From the NCBI RefSeq assembly GCF_001500125.1, contig NZ_LQIV01000001.1:1-64000 (forward strand): DNA of 64,000 bases, read 5' to 3'. The notes under the pieces are model-generated. The model was not told the DNA's origin and made no database searches. It saw only the letters and a list, made by a program, of their open reading frames with translations. Source of the stretch: Mycobacterium sp. IS-1742 (GTDB lineage Bacteria; Actinomycetota; Actinomycetes; Mycobacteriales; Mycobacteriaceae). A program made the position numbers and the translations under genes. Below are positions 54,254-63,545 of this stretch, one piece after another (the first letter of the stretch is position 1; each line of letters opens with the position of its first letter).

Positions 54254-54352
54254 TTACCTGCCGGTGATATCGACAGCTAATTTGGTCAGCTCACGAATGC
54301 GTCGTCCCCACCCGGCCAGAACGGCGGACACCGCGATCAGCAACAGCAACAC
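54254..54352 (-). pseudogene. Remnant of a second cation:proton antiporter gene (5' fragment)
   Basis: A frame from GTG 54352 gives VLLLLIAVSAVLAGWG, nearly identical to the antiporter N-terminus (MLLSLIAVSAVLAGWG), then breaks into unrelated RRIRELTKLAVDITGR and stops. Only about 16 codons of homology remain of a 410-residue protein. Interpreted as what is left of a duplicated antiporter gene. Confidence 0.75.
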
Positions 54353-54455
54353 GACGGCTCTCTCCAGGCGGCGCCGCGATCGCGACCCGAGATGCGACAA
54401 GGCCTCCTGCCGGTCGACTCTGTCCCCCACAGAGCCGATGGCAGGAGGCCTTGGC
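54306..54455. repeat. Direct repeat, copy 2: antiporter fragment plus hairpin
   Basis: Second copy of the 51276-51426 segment, same orientation, about 3.0 kb away. It contains the antiporter fragment, CGCGATCGCGACCCGAGA and the hairpin, with a few substitutions and small indels. Confidence 0.85.
54399..54452. terminator. Long hairpin terminator, copy 2
   Basis: AAGGCCTCCTGCC (54399-54411) and GGCAGGAGGCCTT (54440-54452) with the same C-rich loop as copy 1; the inner stem has one change (GAGCCGAT). The outer arms are unchanged, so the structure is kept although the genes around it are gone. It may now end the VOC-protein transcript. Confidence 0.8.
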
Positions 54456-54489
54456 CTCGCCGGGCGGCCCCCCACTGACCGCCGTTCCG

Positions 54490-54581
54490 CCAGCACCTGC
54501 GCCTGACGTGTGACGAACATAACAGCAAGCTTGAGAAGATCTGAAGAGAACCTGAGCTCAACCTGAGAGATGGTTGCGTGC
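54490..54581. repeat. Promoter-region repeat, copy 2 (no gene behind it)
   Basis: Matches 53793-53884: CCAGCACCTG, CATAACA, GAAGATCTGA and CCTGAGAGATGGTTGC occur in the same order. It sits 37 bp behind hairpin copy 2, where a PE-PPE-like gene body would be expected, suggesting that the body has been deleted. 54582-54685 shows nothing recognisable. Confidence 0.6.
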
Positions 54582-54685
54582 AAAAACGAATCGCTTGTTG
54601 CCGAACCCGGTGACCTGCATGATTCGGCACAGTCACCGCCGCAACTCGTCTGATTTCGGCTGGACCCATTCGCAGGGTGTGTCCG

Positions 54686-55033
54686 TCACGCGCTCCCGAT
54701 GCAGAACGCGTTGCCGGCAGGATCCGCCATAACGACCCAGCTGAACTCTTCCCCGAAGCTGTGCCTGCCCGTCTCGGCCGCACCGAGGCCGACCAGGCGC
54801 GCCACCTCGGCCTCGACGTCGGCGGCGGTGAAATCGAGGTGCACGCGGTTCTTCCCCGGCGTCACGTCCGGCACCTTCTGGAAGCCGAGTCGCGGCCCAC
54901 CCTCCCGGATCACGACGACGAACTCACCCGGCTCGAAGGCGCTCACCTCACCGCCGACCGCGGCGGCCCACCACTCGGCCAGGGCATCGGGATCGGTGCA
55001 GTCGAAGGTGATCATCTCCACGGTCATCGCCAT
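54686..55033 (-). CDS. VOC-superfamily (glyoxalase/bleomycin-resistance-like) protein
   Basis: 115 residues: MAMTVEMITFDCTDPDALAEWWAAAVGG and NRVHLDFTAADVEAEVARLVGLGA, then WVVMADPAGNAFCIG, a paired beta-alpha-beta-beta-beta module of the vicinal oxygen chelate fold. Metal positions are not fully conserved, so it may be a binding protein. Same place and length as Rv0801. An alternative start is ATG 55027. Confidence 0.87.
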   Translation of the reverse strand: MAMTVEMITFDCTDPDALAEWWAAAVGGEVSAFEPGEFVVVIREGGPRLGFQKVPDVTPGKNRVHLDFTAADVEAEVARLVGLGAAETGRHSFGEEFSWVVMADPAGNAFCIGSA

Positions 55034-55048
55034 GGCGCCGACGATAGA

Positions 55049-56308
55049 TCAGGCCGGTGACAGAAACGCCTGCAGCGCTGCGGAGTACGCCCCCACGTCG
55101 TCGGCACCCATGAGTTCGCGCGCCGAGTGCATCGCCAACTGTGCCGCGCCGACATCCACCGTCGGAATCCCGGTGCGCGCCGACGTCATCGGACCGATCG
55201 TCGATCCGCACGGTAGATCGGCGCGGTGCTCGTAGCGCTGCATCGGCACCCCCGCCTGTGCACAGGCCAGCGCGAACGTCGCCGCCGTGCGCCCGTCGGT
55301 GGCGTAGCGCAGGTTGGGCTGGACCTTGAGCACCGGCCCGGCGTTCACCTCGATGAGATGGCCCGGCTCGTGCCGCTCCGGATAGTTCGGGTGAGTCGCG
55401 TGCGCCATATCGCCCGAGGCGACCACCGAACCCGACATCCGACGCAACAGGTCCTCACGTCGCCCGCCGGCGGCCAGTGTAATTCTCTCCAAAACCGTTG
55501 GCAGCAGCTCGGATTGAGCACCGTGGTCGGATGTGGAGCCGACCTCTTCATGGTCGAAAAGCGCCAATACCGGCACCATGTCCCCGGGCTCGGAAGCCAA
55601 CAGCGCCTCCAGCCCCGCGTAGCACGTCGCCTGATTGTCCAGCCTTGGCGCGCTGACCATTTCGCGGTCGGCGCCGACCAGTGTGGACGGTGTCAGGTCG
55701 TGGGTCATCAGGTCGGCGGCGAGCACGGCGTCCTCGGCGACTTCCGCCCGCTCGGCGACGAACCCCAGGAATGATCCGGGCGAACCGCCCACGCCCCAAA
55801 CAGCATTCACGTGCCGCTGCGGGTCGAGGCTGACGCCTTTGCGGTCATCGGAGAGGTGGATCGCCAACTGCGGCACCCGCAGAATCGGCTCGTCGACCCG
55901 AATCAGGCGGTGCTCGATCGCGTCACCCACGCGGATCGACAACCTGCCGCTGATGCCGAGATCACGGTCCAGCCACGAGTTCAGCCACGCCCCGCCGTAG
56001 GGCTGCAGGGCCACGATGCGCCATCCGGACACGAACCGGTCCGGGTGCTGTTTGACGCGCAGGTTCGGGCTGTCGGTGTGCCCGCCGACGATGCGGAACG
56101 GTGCGCGCGGGTCGTCACCGGCGCGCCACGCGACCAGAGAGCCGGCCCGCACCGTGAAGTAGTCGCCCGGGGCCGACGGCCACTGGTCGGCCTCGGCCAC
56201 TTCGGTGAACCCGGCGTCACGCAAACGGCTCGCGACGGTGCCGCACACGTGGAAGGGCGAAGGCGAGGCGTCGATGAAGTCGCACAGGGCTCGGGCGCTG
56301 GCTGGCAT
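55049..56308 (-). CDS. pepC: M18-family aminopeptidase
   Basis: 419 residues. Zinc ligands are visible as H77 in [12 protein letters not shown], the Asp in [14 protein letters not shown], the catalytic Glu in [17 protein letters not shown] and a late His in the [10 protein letters not shown] motif. It removes N-terminal amino acids, with acidic preference in family members (aspartyl aminopeptidase), in the cytoplasm as a large oligomer. Counterpart of Rv0800. It follows purQ after 9 bp, so co-transcription with purSQ is likely. Confidence 0.92.
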   Translation of the reverse strand: MPASARALCDFIDASPSPFHVCGTVASRLRDAGFTEVAEADQWPSAPGDYFTVRAGSLVAWRAGDDPRAPFRIVGGHTDSPNLRVKQHPDRFVSGWRIVALQPYGGAWLNSWLDRDLGISGRLSIRVGDAIEHRLIRVDEPILRVPQLAIHLSDDRKGVSLDPQRHVNAVWGVGGSPGSFLGFVAERAEVAEDAVLAADLMTHDLTPSTLVGADREMVSAPRLDNQATCYAGLEALLASEPGDMVPVLALFDHEEVGSTSDHGAQSELLPTVLERITLAAGGRREDLLRRMSGSVVASGDMAHATHPNYPERHEPGHLIEVNAGPVLKVQPNLRYATDGRTAATFALACAQAGVPMQRYEHRADLPCGSTIGPMTSARTGIPTVDVGAAQLAMHSARELMGADDVGAYSAALQAFLSPA

Positions 56309-56317
56309 CGGCCGAAA

Positions 56318-56992
56318 CTAGACCGTCAGCACTGCGTCGAGCGCGGAGTAGAACAGCCCGAGACCGTCGTCGGAAGGCCCGGTGAGCGCCTCGGTGGCGT
56401 GTTCGGGGTGCGGCATGAGGCCGACGACACGTCCGTTCGCCGAGCTGATCCCGGCGATGTCGCGCATCGACCCGTTGAGGTTCTCCCGGTAGCGGAACAC
56501 CACCCGGCCCTCGCCTTCGAGCTCGTCGAGCACCTTCTCGCTGGCGACGTATCGTCCCTCCCCCGACTTCAGCGGGATCAACAGATCGGCGCCGTTCTCG
56601 TACCGGGTCGTCCACGCCGAGGTGTTCGAGGCGACCTGCAGCCAGGTGTCGCGGCAGATGAAGTGCAGGCCGATGTTGCGGGTCAGCGCACCGGGCAGCA
56701 GCCCGGCTTCGCACAGCACCTGGAAGCCGTTGCAGATGCCCAGCACCGGCATACCGCCCTCAGCCGCGCGGATGACCTCACCCATGACCGGCGCGAACTT
56801 CGCGATCGCGCCCGCCCGCAGGTAGTCGCCATAGGAGAAGCCGCCGGGCACGATGACCGCGTCGACACCCTTGAGGTCGGCGTCGGCGTGCCACAGACTG
56901 ACCGGCTCACCCCCGGCGAGCCGCACGGCACGCGCCGCGTCGATGTCGTCGAGCGATCCCGGGAAGGTGATCACCCCCACGCGCGCGTTCAT
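56318..56992 (-). CDS. purQ: PurQ, FGAM synthase glutaminase subunit
   Basis: 224 residues, class I glutamine amidotransferase: nucleophile C87 in [11 protein letters not shown], with H195 and E197 in [10 protein letters not shown] completing the triad. It produces ammonia for PurL. Start overlaps the purS stop by 4 bp (ATGA). Confidence 0.97.
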   Translation of the reverse strand: MNARVGVITFPGSLDDIDAARAVRLAGGEPVSLWHADADLKGVDAVIVPGGFSYGDYLRAGAIAKFAPVMGEVIRAAEGGMPVLGICNGFQVLCEAGLLPGALTRNIGLHFICRDTWLQVASNTSAWTTRYENGADLLIPLKSGEGRYVASEKVLDELEGEGRVVFRYRENLNGSMRDIAGISSANGRVVGLMPHPEHATEALTGPSDDGLGLFYSALDAVLTV

Positions 56993-57228
56993 GCGCCCTC
57001 CCTGGTGACCGACCAGTCCTCGATGACGGTGTTGGCCAGGAGCGATTCGGCGATCTCGGCCACCGTCTCGTCTGTGACCTCGCCGTCGATCTCCAACTCG
57101 AATCGTTTGCCCTGCCGGACATCTGAGACACCCGTCACACCGAGACGCCCCAAGGCCCCGACGATCGCCTGACCCTGGGGGTCGAGGATCTCGGCCTTGG
57201 GCATCACGTGCACCACCACCTTCGCCAC
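56989..57228 (-). CDS. purS: PurS, FGAM synthase small subunit
   Basis: 79 residues: [19 protein letters not shown], then [25 protein letters not shown]. PurS dimers bridge PurL and PurQ for ammonia transfer. It is first of the purS-purQ-pepC unit. Confidence 0.96.
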   Translation of the reverse strand: MAKVVVHVMPKAEILDPQGQAIVGALGRLGVTGVSDVRQGKRFELEIDGEVTDETVAEIAESLLANTVIEDWSVTREGA

Positions 57229-57264
57229 GACGACGACTTTACCGGTGTCGCAGCGCTTCGCCGT

Positions 57265-57933
57265 CTACCGGCATGAGCCGATGTACGCGGTGCACAGCGG
57301 CGCGCTCAGCGCGTCGAGCACCGAGGCGTCCGGTACCGGACGCCAGGTGACCGACGACCGCGCCGTGGACCACAGCGCGAGTTCGGCGACGGTGCTGTTG
57401 CGCGGGTCGACGACGAGGTACTGATGCAGCACCGAGCGATCAGCTCCGCTCACGACCGCCGCCATCCGATTCAGCTCCGTGGTCGTCACCGACGGTGACG
57501 CCGACGGCGCGGTGCGCTGACATGCGCGCAACGCCGCGACCGCGTCGTCGAACGCGGCGGCCGCCAGTTGGCCGCCCCGCCACGTCTCCCCGCGCCAGTG
57601 CACGACCTGGGCCTGCAGAGACCACTGGCCGTCCGGCGAGGTGACCGCCGCCTTGGCCGCGACCGCCGTGGCGCGGGGGTCCTCGGTGGCCGGCGCGGGT
57701 GTCGCACAGGTCTCCTCGAACCGGAACCGGGGTGTGACCGCGGTGACCGACAGGGAGGACAGGTTCGGCCAGCGATACACGTCGTACAGCGGAATCGAGG
57801 TCGGTGCGATCCACGCCGACGCCGGAATCCGGTCGCAATTGGGCGGGCAGTCCATCGGGTTCGCGGTGGCCACGGCCGGCGTCCCCAACGCCAGCCCGCA
57901 ACTCGCCAGCACCGCCACCATCAGCAACCGCAT
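57265..57933 (-). CDS. Secreted protein of unknown function
   Basis: 222 residues. Signal peptide MRLLMVAVLASCGLALGTPAVATA, then a mature protein with four or more Cys (MDCPPNCDRIP, ETCATPAP, AALRACQRT, LCTAYIGSC) likely to form disulfides, and a DGQWSLQAQVVHWRGETWRGG strand. No named domain is recognised; Rv0787 occupies the same place. The start is chosen for the signal peptide; the open frame goes to 58002 into the divergent MBL gene. It lies 37 bp upstream of purS and is on the same strand. Confidence 0.82.
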   Translation of the reverse strand: MRLLMVAVLASCGLALGTPAVATANPMDCPPNCDRIPASAWIAPTSIPLYDVYRWPNLSSLSVTAVTPRFRFEETCATPAPATEDPRATAVAAKAAVTSPDGQWSLQAQVVHWRGETWRGGQLAAAAFDDAVAALRACQRTAPSASPSVTTTELNRMAAVVSGADRSVLHQYLVVDPRNSTVAELALWSTARSSVTWRPVPDASVLDALSAPLCTAYIGSCR

Positions 57934-57978
57934 CCGAACCCCCACCACCGGCCCCCGCCTGAGCGCCACAATATAGCC

Positions 57979-58632
57979 ATGGAATTGACCCATTTCGGCC
58001 ATTCGTGTCTACTCGCGAGCTTTCCCGGTGCCTCGGCGTCGGAGACCACAATTCTGTTCGATCCGGGCGTGTTCTCCCACGGATTCGAGGGCATCACGGG
58101 GTTGTCGGCGATCCTGATCACCCATCAGCACCCCGATCACGCCGACGTCGATCGCCTACCGGCGTTGCTCGACGCGAACCCTCAGGCAGCGCTCTACTGC
58201 GATCCCCAGACCGCCCAGCAGCTCGGCGGTTCGTGGCGCGCGGTGCACGCCGGAGACGAGTTCACGGTCGGCCACCTGACCGTGCGCGGGGTCGGTGGCC
58301 ACCACGCGATCATCCATCCCGAGCTGCCCGAGATCGACAACATCTCGTATCTGGTCGGCGACGGTGACCACCCGGCCCGCCTGATGCACCCCGGCGACGC
58401 CCTGTTCGAGCCCGGCGAACCGGTCGACGTGCTGGCCACCCCCGCGGCGGCGCCGTGGATGAAGATCTCCGAAGCGGTCGATTACCTGAGGGCCGTCGCA
58501 CCCACCCACGCGGTGCCGATCCACCAGGGCATCATCGATCCGAGCGCGCGCGGGATCTTCTACGGCCGGCTCAGCGAGATGACCGACACCGACTTCCAGG
58601 TCCTCGACGAGGAGAACGGCACCGAATTCTGA
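57979..58632 (+). CDS. MBL-fold metallo-hydrolase
   Basis: 217 residues. The metal motif THQHPDHAD gives H49, H51, D53 and H54; a further His is in GGHHAIIH and an Asp in MHPGDALF. It is similar to the UlaG-like/YtkL-like branch of small cytoplasmic metallo-beta-lactamase-fold hydrolases, with substrate not known. Position corresponds to Rv0786c. Divergent from the secreted-protein gene. Confidence 0.9.
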   Translation: MELTHFGHSCLLASFPGASASETTILFDPGVFSHGFEGITGLSAILITHQHPDHADVDRLPALLDANPQAALYCDPQTAQQLGGSWRAVHAGDEFTVGHLTVRGVGGHHAIIHPELPEIDNISYLVGDGDHPARLMHPGDALFEPGEPVDVLATPAAAPWMKISEAVDYLRAVAPTHAVPIHQGIIDPSARGIFYGRLSEMTDTDFQVLDEENGTEF

Positions 58633-58643
58633 ACCGCGGTGGT

Positions 58644-59348
58644 CTAAGCGGCGTCGCGCAGGGCGGCGCGGGGCTCCCACCGGTACACCGCCGGTGTGCA
58701 CCGGTGCATCAACGCGAGGTCGATCGCGTCGAGCACCGCCCGCCTCGGCCCGATCCGGCCGAGGTGTTTGGCCGAGACGTTGAGCCGGACCGTGCCGGCG
58801 CGCCGGGCGGTCCGCTCGGCCGCCAGCACCACGGTGCGGCACCACCACGGCTCGGTCAGAAACCCGGCGCCGACGCCCACCACGCGCGCCCGCACCGTCG
58901 TTCCGCGGACCAGGTCGGTCACGCCACTGAGCCCCGCAAGCACCCGAAAACCGTTGCGCGGCAGGGCGATGGCGGTCCCCTGGGACACCGTCCACCCGGG
59001 TGCGGCGAACAGCCGGGTGCGTAGCCCGAGGTGCTCGAGCACGCGGTCGGCGCCCATCAACCGCAGGTTGGCCTCGTGCGCGGCGAGCGAGGCGAACTCG
59101 CTGCGTCGCTTCTTGGTGGCGGCCTCGTCGAAACCGTGCAGCACGATCGCGTCCCCGGCCGCCCGCCGGTCACGCAGCCATTCGACGGTCGATGCGTCCC
59201 GGTCGAGCCGGTATCCGCCCTTCAGGCGCGGCGCGACCAGGAACGACGCGGGAACACCGCGGGCGTCGAGTTCGGCGCGGAAGCCGGCGACGTCGGCGAG
59301 GGTGCGCGCACTGACGTGGGAGATCGAGAGGATCAGTTGTCCAGCCAC
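58644..59348 (-). CDS. DUF2334 polysaccharide-deacetylase-like protein
   Basis: 234 residues: QLILSISHVSARTLADVAGFRAELDARGVPASFLVAPRLKGGY, then AIVLHGFDEAATKKRRSEF and LFAAPGWTVSQGT. The barrel and the early SxSHV motif fit DUF2334, a branch of the NodB/polysaccharide deacetylase fold; a classic HxxxH pair is not clear. Convergent with the MBL gene (11 bp). Confidence 0.8.
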   Translation of the reverse strand: MAGQLILSISHVSARTLADVAGFRAELDARGVPASFLVAPRLKGGYRLDRDASTVEWLRDRRAAGDAIVLHGFDEAATKKRRSEFASLAAHEANLRLMGADRVLEHLGLRTRLFAAPGWTVSQGTAIALPRNGFRVLAGLSGVTDLVRGTTVRARVVGVGAGFLTEPWWCRTVVLAAERTARRAGTVRLNVSAKHLGRIGPRRAVLDAIDLALMHRCTPAVYRWEPRAALRDAA

Positions 59349-59407
59349 GCGTGCAGCATGTCAACCCGAGGTGTCTCGACGGTTGCCGTGACGTCGACGG
59401 CAGCTGT

Positions 59408-59905
59408 CTAGTTGGGCAGCACGGCCTCGATGGCGGAGACGACCTCGGGGGCGTCGGGTTCGGTGCGCGGCCGGAACCGGTTGACCACCTGGCCACCGGG
59501 CGCGAGCAGGAACTTCTCGAAGTTCCACTGCACGTCGCCTGCCTCGCCGCCGCTGTCGGGGGTCTGGGTCAGTTCGGCGTAGAGCGGGTGGCGGTCCGGG
59601 CCGTTGACGTCGGTCTTGGCCAGCAGCGGGAACGTCACACCGTACGTGGTCGAACAGAAGGTCTGGATCTCTTCGGCCGTGCCGGGCTCCTGCCCCATGA
59701 ACTGGTTGCACGGCACACCGATCACCGTCAGACCGCGGTCACCGTAGTCCTGGGCCAGCTTCTCCAGCGCGCTGTACTGCGGCGTGAGACCGCATTTCGA
59801 CGCGACGTTCACCACGAGCACGGCGCCGTCGGCGAGCTCCCGCAGGGACGTCGAGGTGCCGTCGAGGGTGTTGAGTTCGATGTCGAGCAGGTACGACTCA
59901 GTCAT
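59408..59905 (-). CDS. Glutathione-peroxidase-family thiol peroxidase
   Basis: 165 residues. Peroxidatic C38 in NVASKCGLTPQY, Q68 in PCNQFMGQE and W127/N128 in QWNFEKFL form the tetrad of the GPx family. Mycobacteria lack glutathione, so the likely electron donor is thioredoxin or mycothiol. Its start overlaps the end of the upstream TetR gene by 8 bp, so they form an operon. Confidence 0.92.
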   Translation of the reverse strand: MTESYLLDIELNTLDGTSTSLRELADGAVLVVNVASKCGLTPQYSALEKLAQDYGDRGLTVIGVPCNQFMGQEPGTAEEIQTFCSTTYGVTFPLLAKTDVNGPDRHPLYAELTQTPDSGGEAGDVQWNFEKFLLAPGGQVVNRFRPRTEPDAPEVVSAIEAVLPN

Positions 59906-60482
59906 GCCCGGACGCTACCGCACGCGGCTCGCCGCCGAACAGCATCGTGGCGGCCCGCTCGATCTGGGCGAGCGGATCGCCTTCGGTGGCGATCAAGTCG
60001 TTGAGTCGCAACATGACGAATCCGTGCACCAGCGACCACGCCGCGAGCGCCGCAGCATCGGGATCGGACCGGGACCGGGCATCGGTGAGCGTGCCGACGC
60101 CGCGGCTCAGTTCCGCGCCCGCGGCCGCTTTCGCCTCGCGCAGTTCGACATCGGCCTCGTCGATCAGCGACTTGTCGAACATGACCTCGTAGTGGCCGGG
60201 ATGGTCGAGCGCGAAGTGGACGTAGGCGCTCGCCGCGTGGAGGAAGTCCGGACCGGACCCGGCGAGCGCCTCGGCGAGCATCCGCCATCCCTGGGCGGCC
60301 AGCGCCGTGAACAGCCCGCGACGGTCGGTGAAGTGATGCGCGGGGGCCGCGTGCGACACGCCCGCGGCGCGGGCGAGTTCCCGCAGTGAAACGCCGTCGG
60401 CACCGCGTTCGGCGACGAGTTCGGCGGCCTGCGCGAGGATCGCCGACTTCAGGTCACCGTGGTGGTAGCTCGACTTGGCCAC
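59898..60482 (-). CDS. TetR-family regulator (WHG-domain type)
   Basis: 194 residues. Helix-turn-helix LVAERGADGVSLRELARAAGVSHAAPAHHFTDRRGLFTAL; the C-terminal ASAYVHFALDHPGHYEVMF and AAWSLVHGFVML fit the WHG-type ligand domain. Overlap with gpx suggests it controls the peroxidase and itself; no clear operator palindrome was seen in the 30-bp gap before ptrB. Confidence 0.9.
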   Translation of the reverse strand: MAKSSYHHGDLKSAILAQAAELVAERGADGVSLRELARAAGVSHAAPAHHFTDRRGLFTALAAQGWRMLAEALAGSGPDFLHAASAYVHFALDHPGHYEVMFDKSLIDEADVELREAKAAAGAELSRGVGTLTDARSRSDPDAAALAAWSLVHGFVMLRLNDLIATEGDPLAQIERAATMLFGGEPRAVASGHD

Positions 60483-60512
60483 CCCGCCATCCTAGTCGGG
60501 TCTTGACAGTGT

Positions 60513-62624
60513 CTAGTTGTCCGACGCGTAGGTGTCGGGATCCGCCGTGGCGAGCACCCAGGCGTACTGGAACGCGGCCTCCTTCCACCGTTCGTACCGG
60601 CCACTGATCCCGCCGTGGCCGGCACTCATCTCGGTCTTGAGCAGCACCGGATTGGTGTCGGTCTTCGCATGCCGCAGGGCGGCAACCCATTTCGCCGGCT
60701 CGACGTAGTAGACGCGGGTGTCGTTGAGCGAGGTCATCGCCAGGATCGGCGGATAGTCCTTGGCGACGACGTTCTCGTACGGCGAGTAGGACTTCATGTA
60801 GTGGTAGACGATCTCGTCCTCGAGGGGGTTGCCCCACTCGTCCCATTCGGTGACCGTCAACGGCAGCGACGGATCGAGGATGGTGGTCAGCGGGTCCACG
60901 AAGGGCACCTGCGCCAGAAACCCGGCGAACAGTTCGGGTGCCAGGTTGGCGACCGCGCCGATCAACAGGCCGCCCGCACTGCCGCCGAGGGCCACCAGAT
61001 TCTGCGGGCGTGTGGTGTCGGTGGCGATGAGATGCCTTGCCACGGCGATGAAGTCGGTGAAGGTGTTGCCCTTTTCCAGCAGCTTGCCGTGCTCGTACCA
61101 CGGGCGCCCCAGTTCCCCGCCGCCGCGGACGTGAGCGACGGCGAACACCATGCCGCGGTCCAGCAGCGAGAGCCGGGCGATCGAGAACCGCGGGTCCTCA
61201 CACGACTCGTAGGCGCCGTAGCCGTACAACAGGGTCGGCGCCGGAAACTGGAGGCCCGCACGGTGGACGATGGAGATCGGCACCCGCGCGCCGTCCGGCG
61301 CGATCGCCCACTCCCGCCGTTCGACGTAGTCCTCGGGGCGATACCCGCCGAGTACCGGCTGCTCGCGCAGCAGGGTCCGCTCCCCCGTGGCGAGGTCGAG
61401 GTCGTAGATCCGCACCGGGGTGACGAACGACGTCGCTCCGATCCGGAGTTTCGGCGCATCCCAGTTCGGGTTGCCGCCCAGACCCGCCGAGGTCAACTCG
61501 GTGTCGAAGGTGATGTCCTCGGCGCGGCCGTAGGATCCGTCGGCGCCGAGCGGCCACAGCTGGATCTTGGGCAGCGCCTCTTCGCGGTAGCTCACCACGA
61601 GGTGCCCGGCGAACGCGTCGACCGCGTCGAGCCTCACGTCCTCGCGGTGCTCGATGAGGGTGCGGGTCGCGGTCGGATCCGTCACCGGCGCCTCGACGAG
61701 CGCGAAGTTCTCCGCGCCGTCGTTGTGCATGATGAGGAACCGGTCCTCACCGCCGACCACCGCGTGTTCGACGGAGTACTCGACCCCGTCGCGGCGCGGC
61801 CACACCACCGCGAAGTCCGCATCCGGTTCGGCCGCGTCGGCGTAGCGCACCTCCGAGGTGACGGCGCTGCCCGCCGCGATGACGAGGTACTTGTCGCTGC
61901 GGGTGCGGCCGACGCCGAGCCAGTACTTCTCGTCGGGTTCGTGATACACCCGCTCGGCCGGCAGGTTCGCACCCAGCCGGTGCCGCCAGACGGTGTCGGG
62001 CCGCCACGCGTCGTCGACGGTGGTGTAGTAGACGGTGCGGTTGTCGGCGGCCCAGGTGGCGCCCGCTCCGATACCGACGATCGTGTCGTCGTACTGCTCA
62101 CCGGTGCGGAGGTCCCGGAAGCGCAGCGTGTACCGCTCGTCGCCGACGGTGTCGATGGAGTAGGCCAGGATGTTGCCGTCGATGCTCACGGTCGCCGCCC
62201 CGAGCGCGAAGTACTCGTGTCCCTCCGCTTCGACGTTCTCGTCGAGCAGGACCTGCTCGCCCGGGATGGTGGTGTTCTCGTCGAGCAGCGGGGGTCTCCA
62301 GTCCGCGGGATCCGTTGCAGGGCAACGGCAGTGGACCCCGTACTGCTTGCCCTCGAAGCTGCGGCCGTAGTACCACCAGTCCCCGCGCCGGGTCGGTACC
62401 GACAGGTCGGTCTCCTTGGTACGAGCCTTGATCTCGTCGAAGATCTTCTGCCGCAACGCCGCAAGATGAGCCGTCCGCTCTTCGGTGTGGACGTTCTCGG
62501 CCTCGAGGTGGGCGAGCACCTCGGGATCGGATTTGTCGCGCAGCCACTCGTAGTGGTCGATGAACACGTCCCCGTGGTGTTCGCGGCGGTGCTCTACCCG
62601 CTTGGCCTGCGGCGGAACGGTCAT
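60513..62624 (-). CDS. ptrB: PtrB, oligopeptidase B (S9 prolyl oligopeptidase family)
   Basis: 703 residues: N-terminal seven-bladed propeller and C-terminal alpha/beta hydrolase. The triad is S549 in [10 protein letters not shown]635 in SLNDTRVYY and H670 in [10 protein letters not shown]. It cleaves short peptides after Arg or Lys in the cytoplasm. Its ATG overlaps the purC stop by 4 bp (ATGA). In M. tuberculosis the gene is split into two reading frames; here it is intact. Confidence 0.95.
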   Translation of the reverse strand: MTVPPQAKRVEHRREHHGDVFIDHYEWLRDKSDPEVLAHLEAENVHTEERTAHLAALRQKIFDEIKARTKETDLSVPTRRGDWWYYGRSFEGKQYGVHCRCPATDPADWRPPLLDENTTIPGEQVLLDENVEAEGHEYFALGAATVSIDGNILAYSIDTVGDERYTLRFRDLRTGEQYDDTIVGIGAGATWAADNRTVYYTTVDDAWRPDTVWRHRLGANLPAERVYHEPDEKYWLGVGRTRSDKYLVIAAGSAVTSEVRYADAAEPDADFAVVWPRRDGVEYSVEHAVVGGEDRFLIMHNDGAENFALVEAPVTDPTATRTLIEHREDVRLDAVDAFAGHLVVSYREEALPKIQLWPLGADGSYGRAEDITFDTELTSAGLGGNPNWDAPKLRIGATSFVTPVRIYDLDLATGERTLLREQPVLGGYRPEDYVERREWAIAPDGARVPISIVHRAGLQFPAPTLLYGYGAYESCEDPRFSIARLSLLDRGMVFAVAHVRGGGELGRPWYEHGKLLEKGNTFTDFIAVARHLIATDTTRPQNLVALGGSAGGLLIGAVANLAPELFAGFLAQVPFVDPLTTILDPSLPLTVTEWDEWGNPLEDEIVYHYMKSYSPYENVVAKDYPPILAMTSLNDTRVYYVEPAKWVAALRHAKTDTNPVLLKTEMSAGHGGISGRYERWKEAAFQYAWVLATADPDTYASDN

Positions 62625-63514
62625 GCGCTCGCCCCGATCCAGGCGGTGAAGCGCAGACCCGAGATGCGTTCGTAAGCCTCGATGTAGCGCGCCCGCGTCG
62701 CGTCGACGATCTCCGCCGGAAGCGGAGGCGGCGGCTGATCTGCGGCGCGGTCCCAGCCGGAGTCCGGGCCGGTGAGCCAGTTGCGGACGAACTGCTTGTC
62801 GTAGCTGGCCTGGACCTCACCCTCGCGGTAGGCGTCGGCGTACCAGTACCGCGACGAGTCGGGGGTGAACACCTCGTCGGCGAGGACGAGTTCACCGGAC
62901 TGATCCACCCCGAATTCGAACTTGGTGTCGGCGATGATGATCCCCTTCGTCAGCGCGTGCTCGGCGCCCTGGGTGTAGATCTGCAGCGTGCGGTCACGCA
63001 ACTGTTCGGCCCGCTTCTCCCCGACCAGGTCGACGGTCGCGGCGTAGTCGATGTTCTCGTCGTGTGCGCCGAGTTCGGCCTTGGACGCCGGGGTGTAGAG
63101 CGGTTCGGCGAACTTGCTCGCCTCGGTGAGGCCGGCCGGCAGCGTCAGTCCGCACAGCGTGCCGTTCTTGCGGTAGTCGATCAGCCCCGAGCCGGTGAGG
63201 TACCCGCGTGCCACGCACTCGACGGGCAGCATCTCCAGCGTGCGCACCACCAGCGCGCGGCCCAGCACCTCTTCGGGGATGCGCGGGTCGTCCGGTGGGC
63301 CGGCGAGATGGTTGGGAGCGTCGATGAGGTCGAAGAAGAACACGCTCATCGCGGTGAGGATGCGGCCCTTGTCCGGGATCTGTGAGGACAGGACGTGGTC
63401 GTAGGCCGAGATGCGGTCGGTCGCGACGAACAGCAGGTGCTCGTCGTCGATGCGGTACAGCTCGCGAACCTTGCCGCTGGCAAGATGCCGGTAGTCGGAC
63501 AGAGCGGGGCGCAT
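62621..63514 (-). CDS. purC: PurC, SAICAR synthetase
   Basis: 297 residues with [29 protein letters not shown] at the N-terminus, [13 protein letters not shown] and [13 protein letters not shown], typical of phosphoribosylaminoimidazole-succinocarboxamide synthase (step 7 of bacterial purine synthesis). ATG start at 63514. It is coupled to ptrB by a 4-bp overlap. Confidence 0.97.
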   Translation of the reverse strand: MRPALSDYRHLASGKVRELYRIDDEHLLFVATDRISAYDHVLSSQIPDKGRILTAMSVFFFDLIDAPNHLAGPPDDPRIPEEVLGRALVVRTLEMLPVECVARGYLTGSGLIDYRKNGTLCGLTLPAGLTEASKFAEPLYTPASKAELGAHDENIDYAATVDLVGEKRAEQLRDRTLQIYTQGAEHALTKGIIIADTKFEFGVDQSGELVLADEVFTPDSSRYWYADAYREGEVQASYDKQFVRNWLTGPDSGWDRAADQPPPPLPAEIVDATRARYIEAYERISGLRFTAWIGASA

Positions 63515-63545
63515 CGGGTCAGCCTATCGGGCAGCATCTACACAC

